10,382 nt of DNA from Pseudomonadota bacterium (GTDB lineage Bacteria > Pseudomonadota > Alphaproteobacteria > Rhizobiales > Hyphomicrobiaceae), in contig JAEZBU010000428.1 in the NCBI GenBank assembly GCA_023426855.1, forward strand, positions 1 through 10,382, in the 5' to 3' direction. Below the pieces are notes generated by a model. It worked only from the letters and a program-made list of their open reading frames with translations. It ran no database searches and had not been told where the DNA came from. Shown piece by piece: positions 1 through 6,771 of the stretch. Both the position numbers and the translations under genes were made by a program. Positions within the stretch are counted from its first letter, which is position 1. Each line of letters opens with the position of its first letter.

Positions 1-166
1 CGCGATGCCTTCCTGCATCGCTTCGTCGCCGACTACAATCGAACGCGGCTCAAATGCCTCGCCTACAAGGCACCCGCCGAGCTCCTGCTCAATCCGCCGG
101 GACCGAACACCTGCGCGGGAATGACGGTGGTGAGTAGGAGGCGTCGGGTGCAGGTTTCCGCGCGGA
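1..166 (+). mobile_element. Right-hand part of an IS481-like insertion sequence; boundary uncertain
   Basis: This is inferred from the transposase tail. The right edge must lie close to the MaoC stop at 167-169, because the MaoC protein has a normal-looking C-terminus. I could not identify a terminal inverted repeat or target duplication, since the left end is not in the window. The end coordinate is only the latest point that leaves the MaoC gene whole. Confidence 0.4.
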
Positions 167-183
167 TCAATCCTCGTTCTTGA
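1..183 (+). CDS. IS481-type transposase, C-terminal fragment
   Basis: Frame 1 is open from the first base to a TGA at 181-183 (60 residues), so the 5' part of the gene lies outside the window. The visible stretch reads FLHRFVADYNRTRLKCLAYK followed by APAELLLN, then a PNTCAG segment. This is the pattern after the last catalytic Glu of the DDE integrase core in IS481-type (IS3-like) transposases, where an F-x-x-x-YN-x-x-R-x-x-x-x-L-x-Y-x-x-P-x-E motif is typical. The catalytic D, D and E residues would lie upstream and cannot be checked. The last 20 or so residues (from about 121) are basic and low in pattern, and may be host DNA read past the element's edge. The final 17 bases overlap, tail to tail, the 3' end of the leftward MaoC gene. 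It could be an intact element cut by the window edge or an old remnant. Confidence 0.75.
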   Translation, partial: RDAFLHRFVADYNRTRLKCLAYKAPAELLLNPPGPNTCAGMTVVSRRRRVQVSARINPRS

Positions 184-604
184 CCCACTTCAGGATGTGC
201 CGGCCGACGGTGGTGAGTACGCCGTCCTGGTTGGTGATCGAGATTTCCGCCGTCGAGCGGCGCTTCTCGGTGTCGATCTCCGAAATCTTGTATTCGACGG
301 TGATGGTATCGCCGAAATAGACCGGCGCCAGGAACCGCACGCGATCATAGCCGAGCGACACCGGCGTTTCGTCAGCATCGGCGCGCGTGTGCGAAATGGC
401 CATCGTCGAGGCGGTCGACATGTAGCCGACCATCAGGGCGCCGTGCGCCTGCAGCCGTTTGTACTTGGATTTCTCCATGTAGGCCTTGTTGACGTGGTTC
501 GGCGACAGGTCGCCGGTGATGCCGGCAAAAAGGTAAACGTCGGTCTCGCCCACGGTTTTGGAGAATGTTGCCGTATCTCCGACCTTGACGTAGAAGTCAG
601 TCAT
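167..604 (-). CDS. MaoC-like (R)-specific enoyl-CoA hydratase / hot-dog dehydratase
   Basis: A 145-residue single hot-dog domain protein, the usual size for PhaJ/MaoC-type hydratases, which add water to trans-2-enoyl-CoA (or a related CoA thioester) to give the (R)-3-hydroxyacyl-CoA in the cytosol. The hydratase-2 signature is visible: an AGITGD segment followed by LSPNH puts Asp32 and His37 at the D-x4-H spacing of the catalytic pair. A later AHGALMVGY segment (about residues 53-61) matches the conserved AHG of the family. The ATG (complement of 602-604) is preceded on the minus strand by GGGAG about nine bases upstream. The gene is transcribed leftward, away from the SDR operon across a 130-bp spacer, and ends against the IS fragment. 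Its in vivo substrate is unknown. It may serve the neighbouring catabolic genes or be an unrelated acyl-CoA gene. No other CoA-dependent enzyme is visible in the window. Confidence 0.88.
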   Translation of the reverse strand: MTDFYVKVGDTATFSKTVGETDVYLFAGITGDLSPNHVNKAYMEKSKYKRLQAHGALMVGYMSTASTMAISHTRADADETPVSLGYDRVRFLAPVYFGDTITVEYKISEIDTEKRRSTAEISITNQDGVLTTVGRHILKWVKNED

Positions 605-734
605 TCTGAAAATCTCCCTGCAGTCGTCTCTTGATTAGGCACGGGTTGCACATTTCCCCGCCATTTGGCCGAGCACCGCCAGGTGCCTGCCGCAGTCCTA
701 TCGAAAGTCATCCACGCACGGAAGGCACAAGCTG
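605..734. promoter_or_regulatory. Divergent spacer between the MaoC gene and the SDR operon
   Basis: These 130 bases must carry the promoters for the leftward MaoC gene and the rightward SDR/TIM-barrel/FAH operon. I see no convincing -35/-10 pair on either strand. The one symmetric element is GCACC (673-677), a four-base GCCA spacer, then GGTGC (682-686), a possible small operator. A ribosome site GGAAGG (720-725) lies nine bases before the SDR ATG at 735. No regulator gene is adjacent. Confidence 0.4.
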
Positions 735-1472
735 ATGGGCAAGATCCTGGAAGGCCAGGTTGCAATCGTGACCGGTGGCGCCCGTGGCATCGGTCGCGCA
801 ATCGCGGAGCGGTTGGATCGCGATGGCGCCAAGGTGATCGTGTGGGACCGCGATTTGTCGCCCGTGCAGGAGGGGGCGAGCTTCAGGCCGGCCGCCGCTG
901 AGGTGGTCGACGTCGCCAATTACCAATCGGTCGAGGCGGCATTCAACAAAGCCGTTGCCGCGTTTGGTCAGGTGCACATTCTGGTCAACAACGCCGGCAT
1001 CAACGGTCCGATCCTTCCGACCTGGGACTATCCGCTGGAGGACTGGGACCGCGTCATCGCCATCGACATGACCTCGGTGTTCTACGGCTCCCGCGTCGCG
1101 GCGCGTCATATGCGCGAGTACAAATATGGCCGCATCATCACCGTTGCGTCTATTGCGGGTAAGGAAGGTGTGCCGAACATTTCCGCCTACTCGGCCGCGA
1201 AAGCCGGCGTGATCGGCTTTTCCAAGGCGCTGGCCAAGGAACTCAGTGACGTCGGTGTCACTGTGAATTGCATCGCGCCGGCGATGACCGAGACCGATCT
1301 GCTGCGCGGCATGACCAAGGAGCACATCGCCGCGATGAGCGCGAAAATCCCCATGGGCCGCCTGGTGAAGCCGGAAGAGGTGGCGGCGATGGCCGCGTTC
1401 ATCGCCGGACCGGATTGCAGCTTCACCACCGGCTTCGTGTTCGACGTAACTGGCGGTCGCGCCACCTACTGA
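735..1472 (+). CDS. SDR-family NAD(P)-dependent oxidoreductase (FabG-like)
   Basis: A classical short-chain dehydrogenase of 245 residues, which oxidises or reduces a hydroxy/keto group with NAD(P). The cofactor loop TGGARGIG is at residues 13-20, and NNAG at 85-88 stabilises the central sheet. The catalytic Ser139, Tyr152 and Lys156 sit in the normal S-x12-Y-x3-K spacing. Asp38 at the end of the second strand favours NAD(H) over NADP(H), an inference from family knowledge. The fourth tetrad position, usually Asn in the helix 4 kink, is Asp111 (IAIDMTSVF). The C-terminus keeps the usual V-x-G-G ending. The start at 735 has GGAAGG nine bases upstream and puts the Rossmann motif at the usual depth. 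It is the first gene of a three-gene operon with the TIM-barrel and keto-acid hydratase genes, so a hydroxyacid, sugar or lactol substrate is plausible. General annotation would be 3-oxoacyl-ACP reductase-like; the substrate is not determinable here. Confidence 0.92.
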   Translation: MGKILEGQVAIVTGGARGIGRAIAERLDRDGAKVIVWDRDLSPVQEGASFRPAAAEVVDVANYQSVEAAFNKAVAAFGQVHILVNNAGINGPILPTWDYPLEDWDRVIAIDMTSVFYGSRVAARHMREYKYGRIITVASIAGKEGVPNISAYSAAKAGVIGFSKALAKELSDVGVTVNCIAPAMTETDLLRGMTKEHIAAMSAKIPMGRLVKPEEVAAMAAFIAGPDCSFTTGFVFDVTGGRATY

Positions 1473-1518
1473 ACCGCCGCAGCTTGCGGTGGCTGTGCTG
1501 TCTAATTCTGGAGTGGAA

Positions 1519-2346
1519 ATGCTCGACGAAAAGCTTCTGTCCATCAATCAGGCGACGCTGCTGGAGCAGTGGTCTCTGGAACAGCTCGTAGAGGGATTGC
1601 TGCGCCACAATGTTCCGGCCATCAGCGTGTGGCGCGATAAGCTGAAGGAATGTGGTGTCGCCAAGGGCGTCAAGCTTGTCCGGGACTCAGGGCTTGCGGT
1701 GACCGGTCTGTGTTCTGGTGGCTTGCTGACAACGCCTGACGCGGCCGAAGGAAAGGCGGCGTTGGATGAAGCGCGGCGTGCCATTGATGAAACGGCTGAG
1801 TTGAACGCGCGCTGTCTCGTGTTCGTCGCTGGTGGCGTAGATCCGCGCGACAAGGACCTCAAGGCGACCCGGGCGCGCTGCCTCGATCGCGTGGCTGAAC
1901 TCGTGCCCTATGCGCGCGCCGCGAAGGTGACGATCGGTCTGGAGCCGCTGCACCCGATGGTGTGCAGTCTGCGTTCCGTGCTGAGCACGGTCGGCCTCGC
2001 CAACGACTGGTGTGATGCGCTGGGCGCCGAAGATGTCGTCGGCATCGCGGTCGATACCTATGCAGTCTGGTGGGACCCCAACCTCGAAACCGAGATCAAG
2101 CGGGCGGGCAAGCGCATCTGCGGCTTTCACGTCAACGACTGGCTGCCGGTGACCCAGGATGTGCGGCTCGATCGCGGCATGATGGGCGACGGCGTCATCG
2201 ATATTCCGGGCATCCGCAAAATGGTGGAGGACGCCGGTTACACTGGCCACCGCGAGGTCGAGATCTTCTCGGCCAACAACTGGTGGAAGCGCGATCCGGA
2301 TGAGGTCGTGACCATTATCAAGGAACGCTATCAGACGGCCGTCTGA
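1519..2346 (+). CDS. Xylose-isomerase-like TIM-barrel protein (sugar phosphate isomerase/epimerase family)
   Basis: A 275-residue protein of the AP-endonuclease-2/xylose-isomerase-like TIM-barrel superfamily, which covers sugar and inosose isomerases, epimerases and dehydratases that use a divalent metal. Candidate metal ligands occur in the expected order at strand ends: Glu142 (GLEPLHP), Asp179 (AVDTYAVWW), His204 (GFHVNDW) and Glu248 (REVEIFS). That E-D-H-E set is intact, so the enzyme is probably active. The frame is open from a GTG at 1489, but ATG 1519 is preferred: GGAG at 1510-1513 lies five bases before it, and the extra ten residues lack family character. It sits 46 bases after the SDR and 30 bases before the FAH-like gene, on the same strand. 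Family members include 3-dehydroshikimate dehydratases and hydroxypyruvate or tagatose-type isomerases. I cannot choose among these from sequence alone. There is no signal peptide, so it acts in the cytosol. Confidence 0.88.
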   Translation: MLDEKLLSINQATLLEQWSLEQLVEGLLRHNVPAISVWRDKLKECGVAKGVKLVRDSGLAVTGLCSGGLLTTPDAAEGKAALDEARRAIDETAELNARCLVFVAGGVDPRDKDLKATRARCLDRVAELVPYARAAKVTIGLEPLHPMVCSLRSVLSTVGLANDWCDALGAEDVVGIAVDTYAVWWDPNLETEIKRAGKRICGFHVNDWLPVTQDVRLDRGMMGDGVIDIPGIRKMVEDAGYTGHREVEIFSANNWWKRDPDEVVTIIKERYQTAV

Positions 2347-2376
2347 GCGAAAATCGATATCGGAGGAAGCAAAGTC

Positions 2377-3162
2377 ATGAGCGACAAAATCGAACGGCTG
2401 GCCAAGATGCTGGCGGATGCCTGGGTGAACAACGGCACCATCCCGCTGCCGGCTGCTGCCGATGCACCGTCATCGCGCGAGGAGGCCTATCAGATCCAGA
2501 ACCGGATGACCGAGATTGTCGGTACGCCTGTCGTCGGCTGGAAGGTCGGCGCCACTGTGAAGGCTGTGCAGCAGTTCGAGGGACACGACGGTCCAATTCC
2601 GGGCCGCATTCTGAAAGACCGACTGTTCAAAAGCGGCGCTGAGGTGCCGGCCAAGCTGATCCACGGCAATAAGCTGGAGGCGGAGTTCGCATTCCGTCTG
2701 ACCCGCGATTTTGGGCCCAAGGATGCGCCGTTCACGAAGCAGTCGATTGCCGACAGCATCGAATTCGTGCCTGCGCTTGAACTGGCGGGCGGACGTTATG
2801 CGCCGGGCACTGGCAATCGCGGCCTGCGCACGTTCGACGCTGTCGCGGACAACGGTTTCAGCGGCGCGGTCGTGGTCGGCGAGGCGATCAAGGACTGGCA
2901 GAAGATCGATTTCGACGCCATGGAGATTGATCTGCGCATCGACGACAGCCCGGCCATTCAGGTCTATTCCGGCCAATACCGCCGCGATCCGGCCGTTGTG
3001 ACGGCGGAGACATTGACCGATCTCGCCAATCGCGGCATCAGCCTCAAGGCTGGCGATGTCATCCTCACCGGTTCGCTGACCATCCCGACGCCGCTGCGCC
3101 AGGGCCAGTCGGTAACGGCGAAGTTTGGTGATTTCGGCACTCTGACGACCAAGATGATCTGA
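2377..3162 (+). CDS. 2-keto-4-pentenoate hydratase / fumarylacetoacetate hydrolase-family enzyme
   Basis: A 261-residue cytosolic enzyme of the MhpD/DmpE/XylJ branch of the FAH superfamily, the usual length. This branch hydrates 2-hydroxypenta-2,4-dienoate to 4-hydroxy-2-ketovalerate, or decarboxylates 4-oxalocrotonate, with Mg or Mn. The metal-binding carboxylates are visible: Glu101 and Glu103 (KLEAEFAF) and Glu135 (PALELAGGR), matching the E-x-E...E arrangement of E. coli MhpD. GWKVGAT (residues 54-60) corresponds to the conserved GxKVGLT segment carrying the active-site Lys, here Lys56. The ATG has a strong GGAGGAA ribosome site about ten bases upstream. It closes the SDR/TIM-barrel/hydratase operon, and a terminator-like hairpin begins 21 bases after its stop. 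No ring-cleavage dioxygenase or HOA aldolase is nearby, so a standard meta-cleavage role is not supported. The context fits a 2-keto-acid intermediate from another route. Related family members act on 2-keto-3-deoxy-acids. Confidence 0.88.
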   Translation: MSDKIERLAKMLADAWVNNGTIPLPAAADAPSSREEAYQIQNRMTEIVGTPVVGWKVGATVKAVQQFEGHDGPIPGRILKDRLFKSGAEVPAKLIHGNKLEAEFAFRLTRDFGPKDAPFTKQSIADSIEFVPALELAGGRYAPGTGNRGLRTFDAVADNGFSGAVVVGEAIKDWQKIDFDAMEIDLRIDDSPAIQVYSGQYRRDPAVVTAETLTDLANRGISLKAGDVILTGSLTIPTPLRQGQSVTAKFGDFGTLTTKMI

Positions 3163-3182
3163 GGTCGCTCTCCGATCGATCA

Positions 3183-3223
3183 GCCAAGCTCTCTGCGTTC
3201 AGTCGCGCGAGGGCTTGGCCTTT
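3183..3223 (+). terminator. Terminator-like hairpin after the FAH-family gene
   Basis: Bases 3183-3193 (GCCAAGCTCTC) pair with 3209-3219 (GAGGGCTTGGC) over 11 positions with one G-U pair. Three more pairs are possible inside the 15-base loop (3195-3197 with 3204-3206). The stem is followed by CTTT only, so the U-tract is weak. It lies 21 bases after the operon's last stop, where an intrinsic terminator would be expected. Confidence 0.55.
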
Positions 3224-3236
3224 ACCGTCGCGATGA

Positions 3237-3689
3237 ACGGGCGAGAAAGCCCAGGCCGAGGCGATCCTGACGCTGATGCGCCACGGCTGGGGAAAGGCGG
3301 GCAGCGCCTTCATAGATGCCTTCGCGGCCATGTTCATTCCCGATGGCGACCGCGCGCAGATCGAGGCGCTGGTCGATTTGCAGCACCAGACCACATCACC
3401 GGAAAACGCCGTTGCGCTGCGACGGGCGGTGGACAGCCTCGACGTCAGCGGGCTGCTTCATCGGGTGCGCGCGCCAACCTTGGTGATCCATGCCCGCAAC
3501 GATGCCGTGCAGCCGCTCGATCAGGGGCTTCGGCTTGCGTCAGGAATTCCGGGAGCGGAATTCGTGATGCTCGAAAGCCGGAACCACGTGACGCTACCGC
3601 AAGAAAGCGCGTGGCAGCACCTCTTTGAGCCACTCGAGCGCTTCATCCTGGAGCCGTCGGGCGCTGGACAACAAAGTCCGACGCCATAA
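3237..3689 (+). pseudogene. C-terminal half of an alpha/beta hydrolase, N-terminus lost
   Basis: The frame is open from just after a stop at 3234-3236 to the TAA at 3687-3689. The first ATG is at 3276 (137 residues), but family-like sequence (EKAQAEAILTL then MRHGWGK) begins before it, so the ATG is not a natural start. The content is the cap and C-terminal part of an alpha/beta-hydrolase fold: a TSPENA segment, then VRAPTLVIHARNDAVQPL with the acid-residue loop (Asp of ARND), then LESRNHVTL with the catalytic His. The N-terminal half, with the oxyanion loop and the G-x-S-x-G nucleophile elbow, is missing. This C-terminal pattern resembles hydrolase domains attached to winged-helix or LuxR-type regulators or adenylate cyclases, so the lost half may have been regulatory (inference). 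No good ribosome site precedes 3276. The frame one base off reads ARGLGLYRRDERA over about 3205-3243, possibly a frameshifted upstream piece. Confidence 0.7.
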
Positions 3690-3704
3690 ACGGCGCTTGC
3701 GCGA

Positions 3705-4595
3705 TCAGGCCTTCACGCGGGTATCGACACCGAGAATGCCGGAGGGCTTCACCATCAGCACAAGGATCAGCAGGATGAAGGCGTAGATGTCCTTGTAGCT
3801 GCCCGAGACATAGCCGGCGCCGAGGCTCTCCGCAACGCCCACCAATAGCCCGCCGAGGACCGCGCCCGGAAGGCTGCCGAAACCGCCGATGACCGCTGCC
3901 GCGAACGCCTTGATGATGACGCTCAGCCCCATGATTACCTGGACGTAATTGATCGGGCCGACGAGAACGCCCGCGGCGGCGCCGAGTGCGCAGCCGATGC
4001 CGAAAATCACCGAGATCATCAAGGGCACGTTGATGCCCATCAGATAGGCGATGTCCTTGTTGTGCGCGACGGCGCGGACAGCGAGGCCCATCTGTGTGCG
4101 CTTCAGGAAGAAATGCAGTCCGCCCATCAGGATTACGGCCGCCGAGACGATCCAGATATAGGACGCTGGCAGAACGAGATCGCCGATTTCAATCGGCATG
4201 CCGAAGGGAACTGGAAACGGCACCGCCTTGGGGCCCCAAACGAGATAGGCCACGTTTTGCAGCACGATGGACATGCCGAAGCCGGAAATGATCATCCCCA
4301 TGCCGGCGACGGTATAACCACCACCCGCACGCGTCAGCCGTCGATAGAACACCAGTTCGATCAGCACGCCGACAAGCCCGGTGACGATCATCGACAGCAC
4401 AAGTGTCGCCGCGTAGCCAAGCCCCAGGGTGTGGAAGATGGTCAGGCCAATAAAAGCGCCGAGCATGTAAATTTCGCCATGGGCGAAATGCAGGATGTCG
4501 AGGCCGGAATAGATGAGCGAGATGCCGATTGCCACCAGCGCATAAATCATGCCGATCGACAGACCGACGATCACGAGATCGATAAAATAGTTCAC
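3705..4595 (-). CDS. livH: LivH-type ABC transporter permease
   Basis: A 296-residue integral inner-membrane permease of the branched-chain amino acid (HAAT) transporter family, full length for LivH. It is hydrophobic nearly throughout, with several membrane segments. It shows the LivH hallmark SGLDILHFAHGEIYMLGA near residues 30-47, and a cytoplasmic coupling segment GLAVRAVAHNKDIAYLMGIN at 170-189 that contacts the ATPases. It forms the channel with LivM and is driven by LivF and LivG, with substrate delivered by LivK. The start is a GTG (complement of 4593-4595), preceded on the minus strand by AGGGTGG. It lies 48 bases downstream of livF in the same leftward unit and ends facing the hydrolase remnant 15 bases away. 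The symbol reflects family membership. The substrate may well not be leucine, as many such systems in this group import aromatic or dicarboxylic acids. Confidence 0.93.
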   Translation of the reverse strand: MNYFIDLVIVGLSIGMIYALVAIGISLIYSGLDILHFAHGEIYMLGAFIGLTIFHTLGLGYAATLVLSMIVTGLVGVLIELVFYRRLTRAGGGYTVAGMGMIISGFGMSIVLQNVAYLVWGPKAVPFPVPFGMPIEIGDLVLPASYIWIVSAAVILMGGLHFFLKRTQMGLAVRAVAHNKDIAYLMGINVPLMISVIFGIGCALGAAAGVLVGPINYVQVIMGLSVIIKAFAAAVIGGFGSLPGAVLGGLLVGVAESLGAGYVSGSYKDIYAFILLILVLMVKPSGILGVDTRVKA

Positions 4596-4643
4596 GTTTC
4601 CACCCTGATTTTATCTTTTGTCGCCTGCTTGTAGCGCAGGTCG

Positions 4644-5384
4644 TTAGTGCATGCTGAGGCTGGCTTCCTGGTTTGCAACGGTTCCGCCAAGATAGGAAAG
4701 ACGCACGTTTTCGTCGTGAATGAGCGCTTCCGCCGGTCCTTCGATATGGATCACGCCATCCTTGATCACATAGGCGTAGCTCGCCAGCAGGAGCGCCATG
4801 CGCACGTTCTGCTCAACCATCAGCACCGTCATGCCGTCGCGCGCGATGCGCGAAATGGTGCGGAAAATATCGAGGACGATTTGTGGCGCCAGCGCAGCGC
4901 TCGGTTCATCGAGCATGATCATTTTCGGATCGGACATCAGACCCCGACCGATGCACAGCATCTGAAGCTGGCCGCCCGATAGCGTCCCTGAGAGTTGTTT
5001 TCGCTTTTGCTCAAGCACGGGAAAATAGCTGTAGACTCTTTCCAGAGCGCGAGCTGTTCGCGCCCGATCGCCAACGACGAAAGCCCCGATTTTCAGGTTT
5101 TCTTCGACCGTCATGCCGGGAAAGGCTTCCTTGCCCTGGGTTACCTGGACGAGGCCGCGCTTAACGATGCGATCAGGACGCATGCCGTCGATCCGTGTCC
5201 CGTCGAACGTGATCGAACCGCTCCACGGCTTGATCAAGCCGGAAATGCCTTTGAGTAAGGTCGATTTGCCGGTGCCGTTGCCGCCAAGAAGCGCAACGAT
5301 GCGGCCCTCGTCGACCTTAAGCGTGGCGCCGTTCAGAATTTGAACGCTGCCATACCCGCCGACGACGTTTTCGACCTGCAGCAT
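4644..5384 (-). CDS. livF: LivF-type ABC transporter ATP-binding protein
   Basis: A 246-residue ATPase, the normal size for LivF, which powers the LivH/LivM channel at the inner face of the membrane. Walker A is GGNGTGKST (34-42), the Q-loop falls near Gln80-Gln83, the signature is LSGGQ (135-139), and Walker B is MIMLDEP (155-161). The H-switch position carries Gln192 in the VEQN motif, which is usual for LivF proteins rather than a defect. The ATG (complement of 5382-5384) follows an AGAGGGAAG ribosome site. It is the first gene of the leftward arm and is read divergently from livK, so one spacer controls both arms. The last 12 or so residues, after the usual SYLGG ending, are a short polar tail. 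Confidence 0.94.
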   Translation of the reverse strand: MLQVENVVGGYGSVQILNGATLKVDEGRIVALLGGNGTGKSTLLKGISGLIKPWSGSITFDGTRIDGMRPDRIVKRGLVQVTQGKEAFPGMTVEENLKIGAFVVGDRARTARALERVYSYFPVLEQKRKQLSGTLSGGQLQMLCIGRGLMSDPKMIMLDEPSAALAPQIVLDIFRTISRIARDGMTVLMVEQNVRMALLLASYAYVIKDGVIHIEGPAEALIHDENVRLSYLGGTVANQEASLSMH

Positions 5385-5538
5385 TTCACTTCCCTCTTGC
5401 CTAACCCCGCACGAAGTCTGCTAATTAGAAGCGAATGAGGCGGCTGGTAAAGCCCATTCGTAAAAACAAGAGTAGCAGCTGGCCCGGATTGCCAATCAAG
5501 GAGATCCGGAGTTGGCCGACGTTTTCCGGGAGGAAACG
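5385..5538. promoter_or_regulatory. Divergent livF/livK control region with inverted repeats
   Basis: This spacer separates the two arms of one transporter. A palindrome CTAATTAG (5421-5428) could supply -10 boxes in both directions. Rightward, TTGCCT (5397-5402) and GCTAAT (5420-5425) are 17 bases apart. Leftward, TTTACC (complement of 5446-5451) and TCTAAT (complement of 5424-5429) are 16 apart. Two inverted repeats follow: CGAATG (5432-5437) with CATTCG (5455-5460), and CCGGAT (5484-5489) with ATCCGG (5504-5509) around a 14-base spacer. These are candidate operator or leader structures. The promoter matches are weak by consensus and are inference. Confidence 0.4.
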
Positions 5539-6753
5539 ATGCATATGGGGAAGAGGGGCGTGTTGCCCCTGGCAGCGCTTGCGCTGGGGATCGCCGCTAC
5601 GCCGGTCATGGCGCAGGATACGATCAGGGTGGGCATTACGCTCCGCATGATCGTAGAGAACGGTCTCCGCTACGGTCAAATGACCAAGGAAGAGCTTGAA
5701 TCCGTCAACGCTTCGGGCGGCATCAACGGCAAGAAAATCGAAGTCTTTTTGCTCGATGACGAATGCAAGCCTGATAAGGGCGTTGCAAACGTCAATCGCT
5801 TCATCCACCAGCACAAGGTCCACCTTGTGATCGGATCGACCTGCAGCTCGGTCTCGATGCCGATGGTCGATATTACGGCAAAAGAGGAAGTGCCGCAGAT
5901 CGTGCCGCACTCCACCAACTCGAATATTACGCAAAAAGGCAGCGCCTGGGTTTTCCGCACTGCGGTATCAGAGCGTTTTTATGCGTCGGTCCACGCGAAA
6001 TACCTGTCTGAGAACGTGGGCAAGAAAGTCGCCTATCTGTTTACGACGGACGGCGCAGGTATCGGCTTTGCACGGGACTACAAGTCCTTCATGCAAAAGA
6101 CCTACAACGTAGAGCCGGTCTATGAAGCTCAGATGCAGGAAACCGATCTCGATTTCCGCTCGCATTTGCTGAAAATCAAGTCGATGAACCCGGACGTGCT
6201 GGCGATTGGCGGGCAGCTCGACGCCATCGCGCGCATTACCCAGCAATCCTATGAAGTCGGCATTCCGAGCCGCGTGCGTCGTGTTGCGGCGTCCGCTGCG
6301 TCCAACGCGCCGGTTCCTGAGCTGGCGGGTGATACCGCGAAAGGGCTGACGTTTGCCGCGGCTTTCTCCTGCAAGGACGAGCGTCCGATTGCGCAGGAAT
6401 TCGTGAAGATGGTGCAGGAGAAGTACAAGGTTCGCTGCCCGGATCATGACTTCAGCCAGGCCTATGAAACCGCACAGATCGTCAAGCTGGCATTCAAGAA
6501 TGCCAAGTTGGACGGCACCGATGCGGCGCTGGCGGCCGATCGCAAAGCAATTCGTGACGCGCTTGCGAATATCAAAGACTACAACGGCCTTGCCTCGGGT
6601 CCGATCAACTTCTGCGCCGATGCAACTCCGCAGTGCCGTGACGGCAACCGGACTGGCATTCTGGTTGAGTACACCAAGGGCGGCAAAGACTATGACATGC
6701 GCGTTCTGGCGCGTGTGTCGTTCGACGCCGATTTTGGTCTCGAGAAGAAATAG
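5539..6753 (+). CDS. livK: Periplasmic substrate-binding protein of a Liv-type ABC transporter
   Basis: A 404-residue periplasmic binding protein of the Peripla_BP_6 (LivJ/LivK-like) family that captures the ligand and delivers it to LivH/LivM. A signal peptide is clear: MHMGKR, a hydrophobic run over residues 8-20, then PVMA before QD, with cleavage expected after Ala25. The mature start DTIRVGITL, the NASGGINGKKIEVFLLDDEC segment near 57-76 and a GSTCSS ligand-loop region fit the family. Six cysteines in the mature chain could form periplasmic disulfides. ATG 5539 is preferred, with GGGAGG (5528-5533) five bases upstream. A TTG at 5512 also has AAGGAG (5498-5503) eight bases upstream, but would add nine residues including acidic ones to the signal's n-region. 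It heads the rightward arm livK-livM-livG. The ligand is unknown. Relatives bind amino acids, aromatic acids or amides. Confidence 0.93.
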   Translation: MHMGKRGVLPLAALALGIAATPVMAQDTIRVGITLRMIVENGLRYGQMTKEELESVNASGGINGKKIEVFLLDDECKPDKGVANVNRFIHQHKVHLVIGSTCSSVSMPMVDITAKEEVPQIVPHSTNSNITQKGSAWVFRTAVSERFYASVHAKYLSENVGKKVAYLFTTDGAGIGFARDYKSFMQKTYNVEPVYEAQMQETDLDFRSHLLKIKSMNPDVLAIGGQLDAIARITQQSYEVGIPSRVRRVAASAASNAPVPELAGDTAKGLTFAAAFSCKDERPIAQEFVKMVQEKYKVRCPDHDFSQAYETAQIVKLAFKNAKLDGTDAALAADRKAIRDALANIKDYNGLASGPINFCADATPQCRDGNRTGILVEYTKGGKDYDMRVLARVSFDADFGLEKK

Positions 6754-6771
6754 CGCCGAAGCATATCCGCG

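Noticed and set aside
1489..1518. Upstream GTG start for the TIM-barrel protein
   Set aside because: ATG 1519 has GGAG at ideal spacing, and the additional ten residues show no family resemblance.
708..1547. Long minus-strand open frame opposite the first SDR gene
   Set aside because: It mirrors the high third-position GC of the real gene. Its translation is rich in His, Arg and Asp with no family pattern, while the plus strand has complete SDR motifs.
3673..3704. Possible bidirectional terminator between the hydrolase remnant and livH
   Set aside because: Only a four-base CGCC/GGCG pairing around the TAA was found and no T-run, which is too weak to call.
4062..4634. Plus-strand open frame opposite livH
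   Set aside because: A hydrophilic His/Asp-rich translation antisense to a clear permease, with no supporting motif.
5521..5537. GTTTTCC...GGAAAC symmetry that could cover the livK ribosome site
   Set aside because: The arms are short, differ by one extra T and leave a four-base loop; a regulatory hairpin is not supported.
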